This document shows positions 51,057-59,506 of a stretch of DNA of 64,000 nt, piece by piece; position 1 is the first letter of the stretch, and each line of letters opens with the position of its first letter. Below the pieces are notes generated by a model that saw only the letters and a program-made list of their open reading frames with translations, was not told the DNA's origin and ran no database searches. Made by a program: the position numbers and the translations under genes. Origin of the DNA: DTLC01 sp964555645 (GTDB lineage: Bacteria; Verrucomicrobiota; Verrucomicrobiia; Limisphaerales; DTLC01); assembly GCA_964555645.1 (NCBI GenBank), contig CAZKTA010000006.1, forward strand, positions 1 through 64,000. The letters are read 5' to 3'.

Positions 51057-52106
51057 CTAAAGCTCCGGTGGGTTCGGTGCTGGCCCCGACCATTTGCAGT
51101 CGAACCCTATTGTCTCGATGCTGGCCTTTTTGTTAACCGCCGTGCCCGCAATGCACAGCATCCGAATGCCCACAAATTCGCAGGCAAGTTTTTCCAGGCC
51201 TTCAGCGCCGAGCACAACAACTGCAGTTGAAAGCGCATCTGCCTCGGTCGCATTCTTCCAAATAACCGCGCCGAGTAATGTATCCCGCACGGGTTCGCCG
51301 CTGCGCGGGTCAACGATGTGGCTGATGGTTCTATTGTTTGTCTGAAAAGACCGTCCCCAAATCGTGGACACTGACAATGCTGCGTCAGCTAGCTCAACCA
51401 CACAAACCGGCGCGCGCAAAGCGCACTCGTCCACTGCGGTCAAGGCACCGGCTGCATTTTCGGTGGACATAAAGCTGTCGGGCGGCGACAAAATTGCCAC
51501 GCGCCATGCGGCTGCATCGGGCGGTTTGCCGAGCGCAAACACCGTGCTTGTGCCAGCATGGACCAGGGCATTTTCAATGCCAGCATCGCGTAGCACTGCA
51601 ACTGCGGCATCAATGGCGTATCCCTTGCCGATTGCGCCAAAGTCAATCTGCATGCCGCTGCGCATGAACCGAACGGTTGCGTCTGGCTCGATCAACTCGA
51701 CCTTGTCCATGCCGAGCATGGTGCGCACAGCAGTTAATTCATGGGCTGTCGGCGGTCTGTCCGGACCGTTTGTGTTCCCCAAAAATCGCAACAGCGGGCC
51801 AACTGTCACATCAAAAGCGCCCTGGGTGCGGTTCCAAATGTCCTTGGTGCGGTTTAACAGGCCAAACAACTCAGGTGTAACCTTCACTGGTTGCACCGCA
51901 GCAAATGCATTTAAATGCGCGGTTTGACTGGTTGCACGGTATGGACTCAGCTCGGCCTCAATCCGCTCGACTTCAGCAAGCGCAACTTCGCCTGCCGCAC
52001 GCAGCGCAGCAGTGTCCTCGCCGGGCAACACAAGTTCGAACCGTGTGCCCATTGCGTTTTTGGCAAGGCGCGTAAAGTTCACTGATCTAGCCCAGTTATT
52101 ACACAT
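51057..52106 (-). CDS. apbE: FAD:protein FMN transferase (ApbE)
   Basis: ApbE attaches FMN to Thr or Ser of flavoproteins such as Rnf/Nqr subunits. The 349-aa product shows AMGTRFELVLPG near the N terminus and VERIEAELSPYRATSQTAHL. FDVTVGPLLRFLG, FGAIGKGYAIDAAVAVLRDA and HIVDPRSGEPVRDTLLGAVI follow, all family landmarks. A clear lipoprotein or signal peptide was not found, so it may act in the cytoplasm, or the start may be misplaced. Possible client flavoproteins are not in this window. Confidence 0.88.
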   Translation of the reverse strand: MCNNWARSVNFTRLAKNAMGTRFELVLPGEDTAALRAAGEVALAEVERIEAELSPYRATSQTAHLNAFAAVQPVKVTPELFGLLNRTKDIWNRTQGAFDVTVGPLLRFLGNTNGPDRPPTAHELTAVRTMLGMDKVELIEPDATVRFMRSGMQIDFGAIGKGYAIDAAVAVLRDAGIENALVHAGTSTVFALGKPPDAAAWRVAILSPPDSFMSTENAAGALTAVDECALRAPVCVVELADAALSVSTIWGRSFQTNNRTISHIVDPRSGEPVRDTLLGAVIWKNATEADALSTAVVVLGAEGLEKLACEFVGIRMLCIAGTAVNKKASIETIGFDCKWSGPAPNPPEL

Positions 52107-52150
52107 TCGGGACCATGCGAGCTGTTTACCTCGGCGCCAGACAACATGAC

Positions 52151-52191
52151 AAGCTGTTTCAGCAGCTTAAACGGCCTACCAGTAAGCCGTT
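52151..52191. repeat. tandem hairpins between Gfo/Idh and apbE genes
   Basis: Two inverted repeats follow one another: AAGCTG/CAGCTT (52151-52168) and AACGGCCTAC/GTAAGCCGTT (52170-52191, one mismatch, 2-nt loop). They lie in the 250-bp gap between two minus-strand genes. There is no proper T-tract, so a role in termination or mRNA ends is only possible. Confidence 0.4.
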
Positions 52192-52357
52192 AAAACGCTC
52201 TGCCCCGAGTGCGTCTGAGTCCGCCACCGTGTAGCACGGTGTTGCTATTAAATGAGTACGAAATATTTGAGCTAAGGCCATTGGCCAGGTTATTGAAAAG
52301 GGGCAACAGAACCATGCCCGACCGCGCGCAGCCTGGCCAAAGACCAACCCGTTGTTA

Positions 52358-53764
52358 CTACGACTGTGGGAGCGTACCGTAGGTGATGGGCGGTATCTCG
52401 CGGTCACTGGCGTCGGTGATCTTTCGCGTTTTCTCATCGAACCTGCACATAATGTTTAGTCGCTCGGACATCTCGGCCAGTGAAATGATTGTTTGAACAC
52501 GTATGGCAAGCTCGATGTCTGCATTTGGCTTTGCAACGCCACGAATTGCGTCGAAAAAGTTTTTCTGGTGCGCAGTGAAACTTTCCGGCTCGAATGGCTC
52601 GCTTGTTTCGGGGTCAATTTCTTCTGCGAACGGTTTCTCAGGTTTAAGCTCGACTTTGTTACCCCCCAAGAGTAGATATGCTTTGTGTCCGCGGATAATT
52701 TCCTGCGTGCCCTGTTCGCTCACACTGCTTGTTGTTATATGCATGACCATGCCGCTCGGGAACTCGGCAATCAATTGCACTATCTCGGGGCAATCGCGTT
52801 CGGGCGTGTCTGGTGTGTTTTTGTCCGTGCGGACGGGCTTACTGCCCACAGCAGAAACGCGTACTGGGAACTCGGGGTTGCCAGTGGCCAGCAGGTATGG
52901 ATGCGCCTTGTGAGGCACAAGGTCGCCGAGTAATCCTGCGCAGTACGCATAATACTTGCGCCACCGAAAATAATCATCTGCACTGAACTCGAGCCGAGTC
53001 TTGATCTGCCCGCCATGCCAAAGCTTCCAGTTTACATCTTGCGGTGTACACCACGCGTGGATCGGATAATTCCATTCGCCCGCCGGTCTGTTGCGCATGA
53101 ACGATCCCTGGGTCATGACGACCTGACCGATTTTGCCTGCGCGAATCCATTCGGCTGCTTTGTGCCATTTGAGGTCTGAACAACCCTGCGAGCCCAGCTG
53201 GAACACTTTACCGGTGCGTTTCACGGCATCGTAAACTGCAAATGCCTCGTCAAGATACCGTGTCATCGGTTTTTCCAGGTACACGTGTTTGCCCGCCTCG
53301 ACGGCGTCAATCGTGACTCGTGCATGCCAGTGATCAACTGTCGAACAGAAAATCGCGTCAATATCTTTGCGCTCGAGCAGTCTGCGATAGTCTTCGTATG
53401 CGTCAGCTTTACCTCCTGCAGTTTCAATGGCTTTTTGTGCCTCAGTCCGCCGGTGTTTGGAGACATCGCAAACAGCGACTGCAGCCACGTTGTTTTCGTT
53501 TGCGAACTTGATGATGTTGAGCAGATGCGCTTCGAACCCCTGTTTGCCGACGCCAATAAAGCCGAGTCTGATTTTCTCGGTAGCACCAACAACTTTTACT
53601 GAAGGCGCGGTTTGTTGTCCGTAAACCGGCGCACGCAGAAGTTTGGCTGTGGCAACTGCAGCGGCTGCTACGGCTGTTTTTTTGATGAACTGCCGACGTG
53701 TGCTGGGTGCGGTTGAGTTCGCATTTGCGCACGGTTCAACTACGTGGTCCTGGATCTTATGCAT
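52358..53764 (-). CDS. Tat-exported Gfo/Idh/MocA-family oxidoreductase
   Basis: The 468-aa protein starts at ATG 53764 and has a twin-arginine signal (TRRQFIKKTAVAAAAVATAK). The NAD(P)-binding Rossmann segment follows (IRLGFIGVGKQGFEAHLLNI), then the family motif YLEKPMTRYLDEA, and the substrate-binding second domain (IHAWCTPQDVNWKLWHGG). Verrucomicrobiota carry many such exported oxidoreductases, mostly for sugars and sugar acids, with substrates unknown. It stands between the apbE gene and the Lol system without evident operon partners. Confidence 0.87.
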   Translation of the reverse strand: MHKIQDHVVEPCANANSTAPSTRRQFIKKTAVAAAAVATAKLLRAPVYGQQTAPSVKVVGATEKIRLGFIGVGKQGFEAHLLNIIKFANENNVAAVAVCDVSKHRRTEAQKAIETAGGKADAYEDYRRLLERKDIDAIFCSTVDHWHARVTIDAVEAGKHVYLEKPMTRYLDEAFAVYDAVKRTGKVFQLGSQGCSDLKWHKAAEWIRAGKIGQVVMTQGSFMRNRPAGEWNYPIHAWCTPQDVNWKLWHGGQIKTRLEFSADDYFRWRKYYAYCAGLLGDLVPHKAHPYLLATGNPEFPVRVSAVGSKPVRTDKNTPDTPERDCPEIVQLIAEFPSGMVMHITTSSVSEQGTQEIIRGHKAYLLLGGNKVELKPEKPFAEEIDPETSEPFEPESFTAHQKNFFDAIRGVAKPNADIELAIRVQTIISLAEMSERLNIMCRFDEKTRKITDASDREIPPITYGTLPQS

Positions 53765-53879
53765 ACAAAAAGAGACGTGTTTTTGCCCAAAATTAATCAA
53801 GCCGGCTTGGCCTGAACAAGCTTTACTTGCGTCGTATGACGGTTGGGTAATTAGTTCAGCGTGCCTTTCCCGTGGGTTT

Positions 53880-54641
53880 TCACGCGGGCCGAATCTGGCC
53901 GTCTACAAGTTCAACTATTCGCGGTGCACGCGCCGCAATATCCGGGTTATGCGTGGCAATGATGAGTGTTACACCGCGTTCAGCTCGCAGTTCGCATAGC
54001 AGTTGAATGATTTCCTCACCTGCGTGCGAGTCGAGGTTGCCGGTCGGCTCGTCAGCTAGCACAAGCTCGGGCGCGTTCACAAGTGCACGGGCAATTGCAA
54101 CTCGTTGTTGTTCGCCCCCGGACAACTCGAATGGTTTGTGTTCGAGTCTGTGGCCCAGGCCGACGCGCTCGAGCAGGTTCCGCGCGCGCCTTTCGGCCTC
54201 AGCAGCAGGCACGCGCGCAAGCCGCGCTGGCAATGCAACGTTCTCGAGTGCATCTAGCTCAGGCAACAAATGATAGGCTTGAAACACAAACCCGACCTTC
54301 AAATTGCGGAATTCGGCAAGTGCGCGTGCGGACAAGCTTGCAAGGTCACGGCCTTCGAATCTGATCTGGCCACTATTGGGTTTGTCCAACCCGCCGAGCA
54401 AATGTAACAGTGTGCTTTTACCCGCCCCGGATGCACCTCGTAACGCGACCAATTCGCCTCTGTGTACCTGCAGTGTAACACCTCGCAACACATGCAGTGT
54501 TTGTTTGCCGAGCTGGAACGATTTGTGCACATCAACAGCCGACAAAAGCAGCCGGTTAGACCCGGCCGCAACAAGTTGTTCGGATTGCCGCTTTGTCACC
54601 TCGAAACTTTCTGAGCAGGATTCATTCATACCTGAGCGCAT
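53880..54641 (-). CDS. lolD: lipoprotein-releasing ABC ATPase (LolD)
   Basis: The 253-aa ATPase belongs to the LolD/MacB group. It has Walker A in LRGASGAGKSTLLHLLGGLD, the signature ELSGGEQQRVAIARALVN, Walker B in LVLADEPTGNLDSHAGEE and the H-loop IIATHNPD. Together with the permease upstream it moves lipoproteins from the inner membrane toward the outer membrane. Its start overlaps the end of that permease gene by about 20 bp. An internal ATG at 54629 is an alternative start. Confidence 0.9.
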   Translation of the reverse strand: MRSGMNESCSESFEVTKRQSEQLVAAGSNRLLLSAVDVHKSFQLGKQTLHVLRGVTLQVHRGELVALRGASGAGKSTLLHLLGGLDKPNSGQIRFEGRDLASLSARALAEFRNLKVGFVFQAYHLLPELDALENVALPARLARVPAAEAERRARNLLERVGLGHRLEHKPFELSGGEQQRVAIARALVNAPELVLADEPTGNLDSHAGEEIIQLLCELRAERGVTLIIATHNPDIAARAPRIVELVDGQIRPA

Positions 54642-55905
54642 CTACAGGTTGCAGTCGGCTTGCGTTCCACGCCGGTAACACACCTGCCAATACACAAAGT
54701 AACAGTGCGCTGCTGCAGATCAGGATCACGTCTCGCGGCACTATCAGTGCCGGTAGCTCAATAAAACCGTAAATCGAGGCCGGAAAAAGCTCGAACCCGG
54801 TCAACCGGTTCATAAACCGCAGGAACTCGTTACGGTACGCAAGCGCAAGCATGCCAAGCCCCAGTCCGGCTGCAACACCCGTAACGCCCACAATAGCGCT
54901 TTGGCCGAGAAACACGGTTGCAACCTGGGTGTTTGTTGCCCCGACGGCCTTGAGCATGCCGATCTCGCGCGTTTTTTGCACAACAAACGTGATCAACGCG
55001 CTCATGATGCACAGTGCCGCAACTATCATGATGAAAAACAACAGGTAAAACATCACGCTTTTCTCAACCGCAACTGCATTCAAGATCGCAGCGTTTTCCT
55101 CCATCCAAACCGTGATTCTGAATCCGGTGCCGAGTGCATGATCCAGTTCATCGCGCACTGACTCGGCTAGGTAGGGGTCTTTTAACATCACAAGCAACCC
55201 GTGTACGTCGTCCCCCAACTCGTACATTTGCTGTGCGTTCTCGAGCGAGGTGACAATCACAGACGCATTGTATTCAAAATAGCCGACATCAAAAATGCCG
55301 CGTACTTCGTAATCATCGGGCAATACAGCCTCTTCAATTTGCGAATCGCGGCTTTTTCTCATCTTTGCAAGCTCACGTGGTGAATAGACGGCGAGTCGGT
55401 CGCCCACACGCACGCCGAGCATGCGCGCAAATTCACTGCCCACAAGCACACTGCGGCCGTTTAAGTCAAAGTCGCCCTCGACAATGCTCCGCGGCAACAC
55501 GCTCACGTTTGTTTCCAAAACCGGATCAACACCGCGCACCCACGGCGCCGCAGCAAGCGCATGAGCATTTGGCTCATCGGGATCCGGCTGGGTCTCGACC
55601 AAGACCTGCCCAAGCACAAAAGGCGCAACGCCTTTCACGTTTTGATTCGATGCAACGATGTTAATCACATGCGCATAATCGCGCAGTGTGCCGTTGGCAG
55701 CCATGACCTTGATGTGAGTGTTGAACCCGAGGATTTTATCGCGCAATTGCTGCCCAAACCCGGTCATCACGCTCAACACAATGATCAAAACTGCCACGCC
55801 CAACGTAACACCAAGCACCGAGATGAGCGTGATCACAGACACAAAAGTTCGCTTGGGCCGCAAATACCGCAGCGCAAGCATCAGCTCGATTGGCAAGCGC
55901 GACAT
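54622..55905 (-). CDS. lolC: lipoprotein-releasing permease (LolC/LolE family)
   Basis: The 427-aa permease starts at ATG 55905 (MSRLPIELMLALRYLRPKRT). It has a first membrane helix (LISVLGVTLGVAVLIIVLSV), the MTGFGQQLRDKILGFNTHI segment typical of LolC/E, and a large periplasmic domain. Three C-terminal helices follow (FFIMIVAALCIMSALITFVV, GVTGVAAGLGLGMLAL, ILICSSALLLCVLAGVL). The phrase VQKTREIGMLKAVGATN is the coupling helix of the FtsX family. Only one permease is present, so it probably works as a homodimer (LolF type). Confidence 0.92.
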   Translation of the reverse strand: MSRLPIELMLALRYLRPKRTFVSVITLISVLGVTLGVAVLIIVLSVMTGFGQQLRDKILGFNTHIKVMAANGTLRDYAHVINIVASNQNVKGVAPFVLGQVLVETQPDPDEPNAHALAAAPWVRGVDPVLETNVSVLPRSIVEGDFDLNGRSVLVGSEFARMLGVRVGDRLAVYSPRELAKMRKSRDSQIEEAVLPDDYEVRGIFDVGYFEYNASVIVTSLENAQQMYELGDDVHGLLVMLKDPYLAESVRDELDHALGTGFRITVWMEENAAILNAVAVEKSVMFYLLFFIMIVAALCIMSALITFVVQKTREIGMLKAVGATNTQVATVFLGQSAIVGVTGVAAGLGLGMLALAYRNEFLRFMNRLTGFELFPASIYGFIELPALIVPRDVILICSSALLLCVLAGVLPAWNASRLQPVDALRYE

Positions 55906-56059
55906 GCAGCCGAGCCTAGTGACAACGCGTACCGGTGTCAACGAACTCGGCCTCAACCTGATTCATGCATGCGCCAGGCTGGCGCAAATCGTCAATTTGC
56001 CTGTGCGCACTTTGGCACCTGGTTTTAGCAAGGGTAACCCCCGAAAAGCGCGAAGATAT

Positions 56060-57619
56060 CTAATCCGCCGGCCCGGCTAGGGTTGCAATGTACCGTTGCC
56101 ACAAATCATCATGCACATACAGCTCGAAAAACACAGCCGGGCGAAGCTCGAACAGACCAACCATAAACCAGCGTTTATCTGTCTTTTCGTCAAATAACGC
56201 GTTGAGATTGGCAGATACAACCATAACCGGTGCAAATGGGTCGTCTGGTATTTTGTCCCACCAACCCACGCTTTCGAACTTTCGCAAGTACCACGGCAAC
56301 GGCCAGTAATCGTGCTCGGGTGCCATAACCTTAATCAACATTTTCGAGCCGGTTGACTCGATGCGGCTGATGCGCTCGATTGTATCGGCCAATCGCAAAA
56401 TGTCAGTGGCTGTTTGCGCGTACGCATATGGGTTGGCACGTGCCGCAAAGTACCTGAAGTTCAATGCCCAAGTCTGCCAACACAGGTGCGCAGCAGCCGT
56501 CCCCAGCGCAACATATAAAACTATCTTCGCCAAAGGCCTGGTTACAAAGCTCGCCAAAACAGTCACGCCAATCCCGCCAAGCAACGCCATTCCATGCAAG
56601 AAACTGAGCATGCACCACGGTGTCTTGTATGGTATAAACGTATAAATGGCGACACTGGCTGTGGTGTAAAAAGTCAGGAACCTGGCAAGTTGAAGATTGA
56701 CCGTGCCGAGCCGTTGTCCCACCAGACTCGCCACTGCACCCACCAACGCAAGCACGCCTATTAGGCCCTCGGTCCATACCCGGCCGGTGCGGGTCGAGTA
56801 CAAGAAAAGCCGTTCCAGATAAAAATGCCACGGATGCATGTGGGCGGTTTGCGTTCCAGCATGGCCGACCCAAAACCCAAACGCACGCATTGAATCGGGC
56901 ACATTATCTAAATTGGCAAAAAACGAGCTAAAAAAAGTAACTGATACCAGCGCCGCTGCAGCAAGCGCAGCTGCACAGTGCAACCACCTGCCACGCTGCC
57001 GCGGCGTGGTCTGTGCCAAAGACCGCTGTGACCGAAGACGCACAACGCACATTGCGGCAAGACACATCGCAGCGAATGAAATCACAAACGTCTCCTTTGT
57101 GGCGAACATTAGGCCGGTGCCTGCGCCGCAGACTATCGCCCAGACCATGCTCCGAGTTTGCGCCCAACGCCAACCCGCCCCCAAGACAAGCCCGGTAAAA
57201 AACACAAGCAACATCTCGTGGATGAAATATCGGCTGTAAAAGACCATTGCAGGTGAAACTGCAAGTAGGCCCGCTGCGGTTACCATGGCCGTCTTGCCCA
57301 AGCCATCATGCAGCAACAACACCAACAGCACAATACCCACACCGAAGACGACCGTTACCAAGCGAAGTGTGGTGGCGGTCAACTCACTGTAGTTTTTTGC
57401 CCCGCTCAACCATACAGCCGGCAACGCAAACCAGTACAGGGTCGGGCCATGGAATTGCCTCGGGTCGTAAGTGTATCGGCCGGTTTCCTGCAACCGGCCC
57501 AGGATTACTGCATTAACTGCCTCGTCGCTATGGACCGGGCGCAGCCCTACTTGCACGCTCCGCACCAGCAAAGCAATTGCAACTGCAAGCAGGACCAACA
57601 GCCATGGCCTGCGTTTCAT
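56060..57619 (-). CDS. Agl23-like membrane glycosyltransferase (flippase-associated, TIGR03663 type)
   Basis: The 519-aa protein starts at ATG 57619, whose overlap with the preceding stop supports it. It has about ten membrane helices and GT39/PMT-like features: SVQVGLRPVHSDEAVNAVIL with acidic residues in the first loop, then YTYDPRQFHGPTLYWFALPA and FYSRYFIHEMLLVFFTGLVL. It resembles the Agl23 family found with glycan flippases. It probably transfers a sugar from a lipid carrier to a target on the outer face of the membrane. The neighbouring gene encodes an exported discoidin-like protein and may encode a partner. Confidence 0.8.
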   Translation of the reverse strand: MKRRPWLLVLLAVAIALLVRSVQVGLRPVHSDEAVNAVILGRLQETGRYTYDPRQFHGPTLYWFALPAVWLSGAKNYSELTATTLRLVTVVFGVGIVLLVLLLHDGLGKTAMVTAAGLLAVSPAMVFYSRYFIHEMLLVFFTGLVLGAGWRWAQTRSMVWAIVCGAGTGLMFATKETFVISFAAMCLAAMCVVRLRSQRSLAQTTPRQRGRWLHCAAALAAAALVSVTFFSSFFANLDNVPDSMRAFGFWVGHAGTQTAHMHPWHFYLERLFLYSTRTGRVWTEGLIGVLALVGAVASLVGQRLGTVNLQLARFLTFYTTASVAIYTFIPYKTPWCMLSFLHGMALLGGIGVTVLASFVTRPLAKIVLYVALGTAAAHLCWQTWALNFRYFAARANPYAYAQTATDILRLADTIERISRIESTGSKMLIKVMAPEHDYWPLPWYLRKFESVGWWDKIPDDPFAPVMVVSANLNALFDEKTDKRWFMVGLFELRPAVFFELYVHDDLWQRYIATLAGPAD

Positions 57620-58377
57620 TTGGTTGGCAATGCGTAAACCTCGATTTCCTGCCAGACATTGATTGCGCTCAGGCTGCTGCCGCGCGTGTAACACCGGACA
57701 TACCGTGCCTTTGTGCCCTTTGCATCAATAACTTTGCCAAAGCGCGTTTCGAAATATTCGCGGTCGGTCCCCATCCCAAGCCCGGACGAATTATCCGAAT
57801 CGTTGTTGAAAAGTGTCCGCACAGTTTGTGTGAACTCGGCGTCGTCAGCCACCTGCACGATCACATCGTGAAAAACCTGCAGGTAGCGGTGATCATGCCA
57901 AATTGCAACAGCATAAATTTCGTAAGGCTCGCCCAGGTCAATCTGCACCCATTGCGTGCCTTTGCGGAATTCGACGACCTGATCATCGAACGGTTCCTTT
58001 TTACCGTCTGTGATTTGGATAAGCTCGCCCGTGAAAGGTTTCACGCTGGCAGTCACAGGCTTGCCCAGCGCAACGTTTGTGACGCCTTTAGGAGCCAAAA
58101 ACGGCGGAGGCGGTTTGTCAGGATCGGGTGGCGGCTCGACGTTCGGTCCTTTTGGTATGTCCTCGGGCGTACCTTTAAGCGTTGGCGCAGGCAGCGCAAT
58201 CGGCAATGGCGCCGTCTTTTGATCACCCGTTTGCCCGAGTTTCGGCGGGTCATCCTGCTGAGCTAAAAGCTGTGGCTGTGCTAAACTCAGCAATCCACAA
58301 CATGCAATCCACCACAGCCATGTCCGCGGCGAAAAAATAAACATCACACAGCTATGCATAAAGTTATTTGTCCTCAC
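57616..58377 (-). CDS. exported discoidin-like (F5/8C) carbohydrate-binding protein
   Basis: The 253-aa product has a signal peptide (LWWIACCGLLSLAQPQLLAQ), a proline-rich linker (about residues 60-95) and a discoidin-like beta sandwich. That domain carries the phrases WVQIDLGEPYEIYAVAIWHD, DVIVQVADDAEFTQTV and ARYVRCYTRGSSLSAINVWQ. Such domains bind glycans or surfaces. Its stop overlaps the Agl23-like gene start by 4 bp, so the two are co-translated. Internal ATG codons at 58359 or 58344 could be the true start. Confidence 0.72.
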   Translation of the reverse strand: MRTNNFMHSCVMFIFSPRTWLWWIACCGLLSLAQPQLLAQQDDPPKLGQTGDQKTAPLPIALPAPTLKGTPEDIPKGPNVEPPPDPDKPPPPFLAPKGVTNVALGKPVTASVKPFTGELIQITDGKKEPFDDQVVEFRKGTQWVQIDLGEPYEIYAVAIWHDHRYLQVFHDVIVQVADDAEFTQTVRTLFNNDSDNSSGLGMGTDREYFETRFGKVIDAKGTKARYVRCYTRGSSLSAINVWQEIEVYALPTK

Positions 58378-58434
58378 AGGGATTTCATATAGTCAACCTC
58401 GGGCAATTTTCAAAGGCCAAAAAGTGTGTGTGTG

Positions 58435-58462
58435 CAGGCACTTTGACTGTTCAAAGTGCCTG
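58435..58462. repeat. perfect 12-bp inverted repeat in divergent gap
   Basis: CAGGCACTTTGA and its exact complement TCAAAGTGCCTG are separated by a 4-base loop (CTGT). The element lies between the divergent discoidin-like gene and the small exported-protein gene. It has no T-tract. It could be an operator or an RNA hairpin. Its core GGCACTT/AAGTGCC also occurs in a second palindrome near 49755-49778. Confidence 0.65.
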
Positions 58463-58577
58463 GATTTCTCGTTGGCACGAACACGCAAAATTTGTTGTTG
58501 TGACAATCTAGCGTGGTGCAAACCGTGTATTTCTGCATTGAGCAGTTTGCGTTCCCGGGTAATGTGTGGGTGTGTAC

Positions 58578-59030
58578 ATGCGGCTTTTGATTGCAACTGT
58601 GTTTGTTTGTTGCGCCTGCGCAGCTAGTGCTGCAACCGGCCGGATAATTAAAGTTCTACCGCAGTACCTGGACACGGCTGGTCGGCACGCGCTCAGCCCG
58701 AGCTTATTCGAGCGCGATGCATACCAAGCGCAACTGCAGCAGCACGCGGAATTACGTGGCGGTCTGCGGTTTGCAGTCCAGTGGAAGGCCAAAGCTAAAT
58801 CTGCACAAGCTCTCAAGCTGCGCGTTGAAATTCGCGGTGTAACTCCTGAAAACGCCCCATGCGACCTTGTACTCGAGCAGACTGTCAAACGCAAACGTTG
58901 GTTTAGCCAGTGGAACTACATCAGCGTACAAGGAGAGAAGTACAAGCGAATCGGCGAGGTACGCGCCTGGCGTGTGACTTTGTGGGATGGCGACACGTTG
59001 TTGGCCGAGCAACGCTCGTTTCTATGGTGA
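58578..59030 (+). CDS. small exported protein of unknown function
   Basis: The 150-aa product starts at ATG 58578 with a signal peptide (MRLLIATVFVCCACAASAAT). The mature part is a compact beta-rich domain with KVLPQYLDTAGRHALSPSLF, YQAQLQQHAELRGGLRFAVQ and ending EVRAWRVTLWDGDTLLAEQR. I know no named family. The pattern resembles short verrucomicrobial periplasmic proteins. It is divergent from the discoidin-like gene. Confidence 0.6.
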   Translation: MRLLIATVFVCCACAASAATGRIIKVLPQYLDTAGRHALSPSLFERDAYQAQLQQHAELRGGLRFAVQWKAKAKSAQALKLRVEIRGVTPENAPCDLVLEQTVKRKRWFSQWNYISVQGEKYKRIGEVRAWRVTLWDGDTLLAEQRSFLW

Positions 59031-59506
59031 GCAATACCCCGAAACCCCAGCGTAATGTAACTATCCTCTCTTTACAGGTTTGCCGGCCCCAGTTGAAACC
59101 ATCAACCCCGCCCTTCCCAATAGTAAACACACGCATCTAGCGCCTTCTTACAGCGAGTCTACCAATCATGTCCAAGCCGTAAAGTTCTCGTGTTTACGTA
59201 ACACTACCGTGGGTATTATGAACAGTATGAAATGGGGGCTTGGGAAGCATAGCTCGAGGTCGTTTGCGGCTGTTTGTGTCTGTTGGGATTGCGCTGGGGC
59301 ATGTTTGTTTACTGGCTCACGGCGCGTGGTGTTTAGACCTGGCATGGGGTTGGAAACGACAGGCTCAACTGCTTGCGATGGTGTGCGCAAAGCCGCTCGG
59401 CCTGTGATAGTCGGGGATCTAATGCTCTAACGCGGCAAAATAAGTGCGTCACGTAAAATGCCTGTTTGAATGCAAGATATTTGATCCTCAGGTTTGCCCA
59501 GGCTGG
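59031..59506. other. intergenic stretch without recognised gene
   Basis: These 476 bp lie between the convergent small exported-protein gene and argS. Short frames are present on both strands but none is convincing. No hairpin with T-tract was recognised. Confidence 0.35.
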
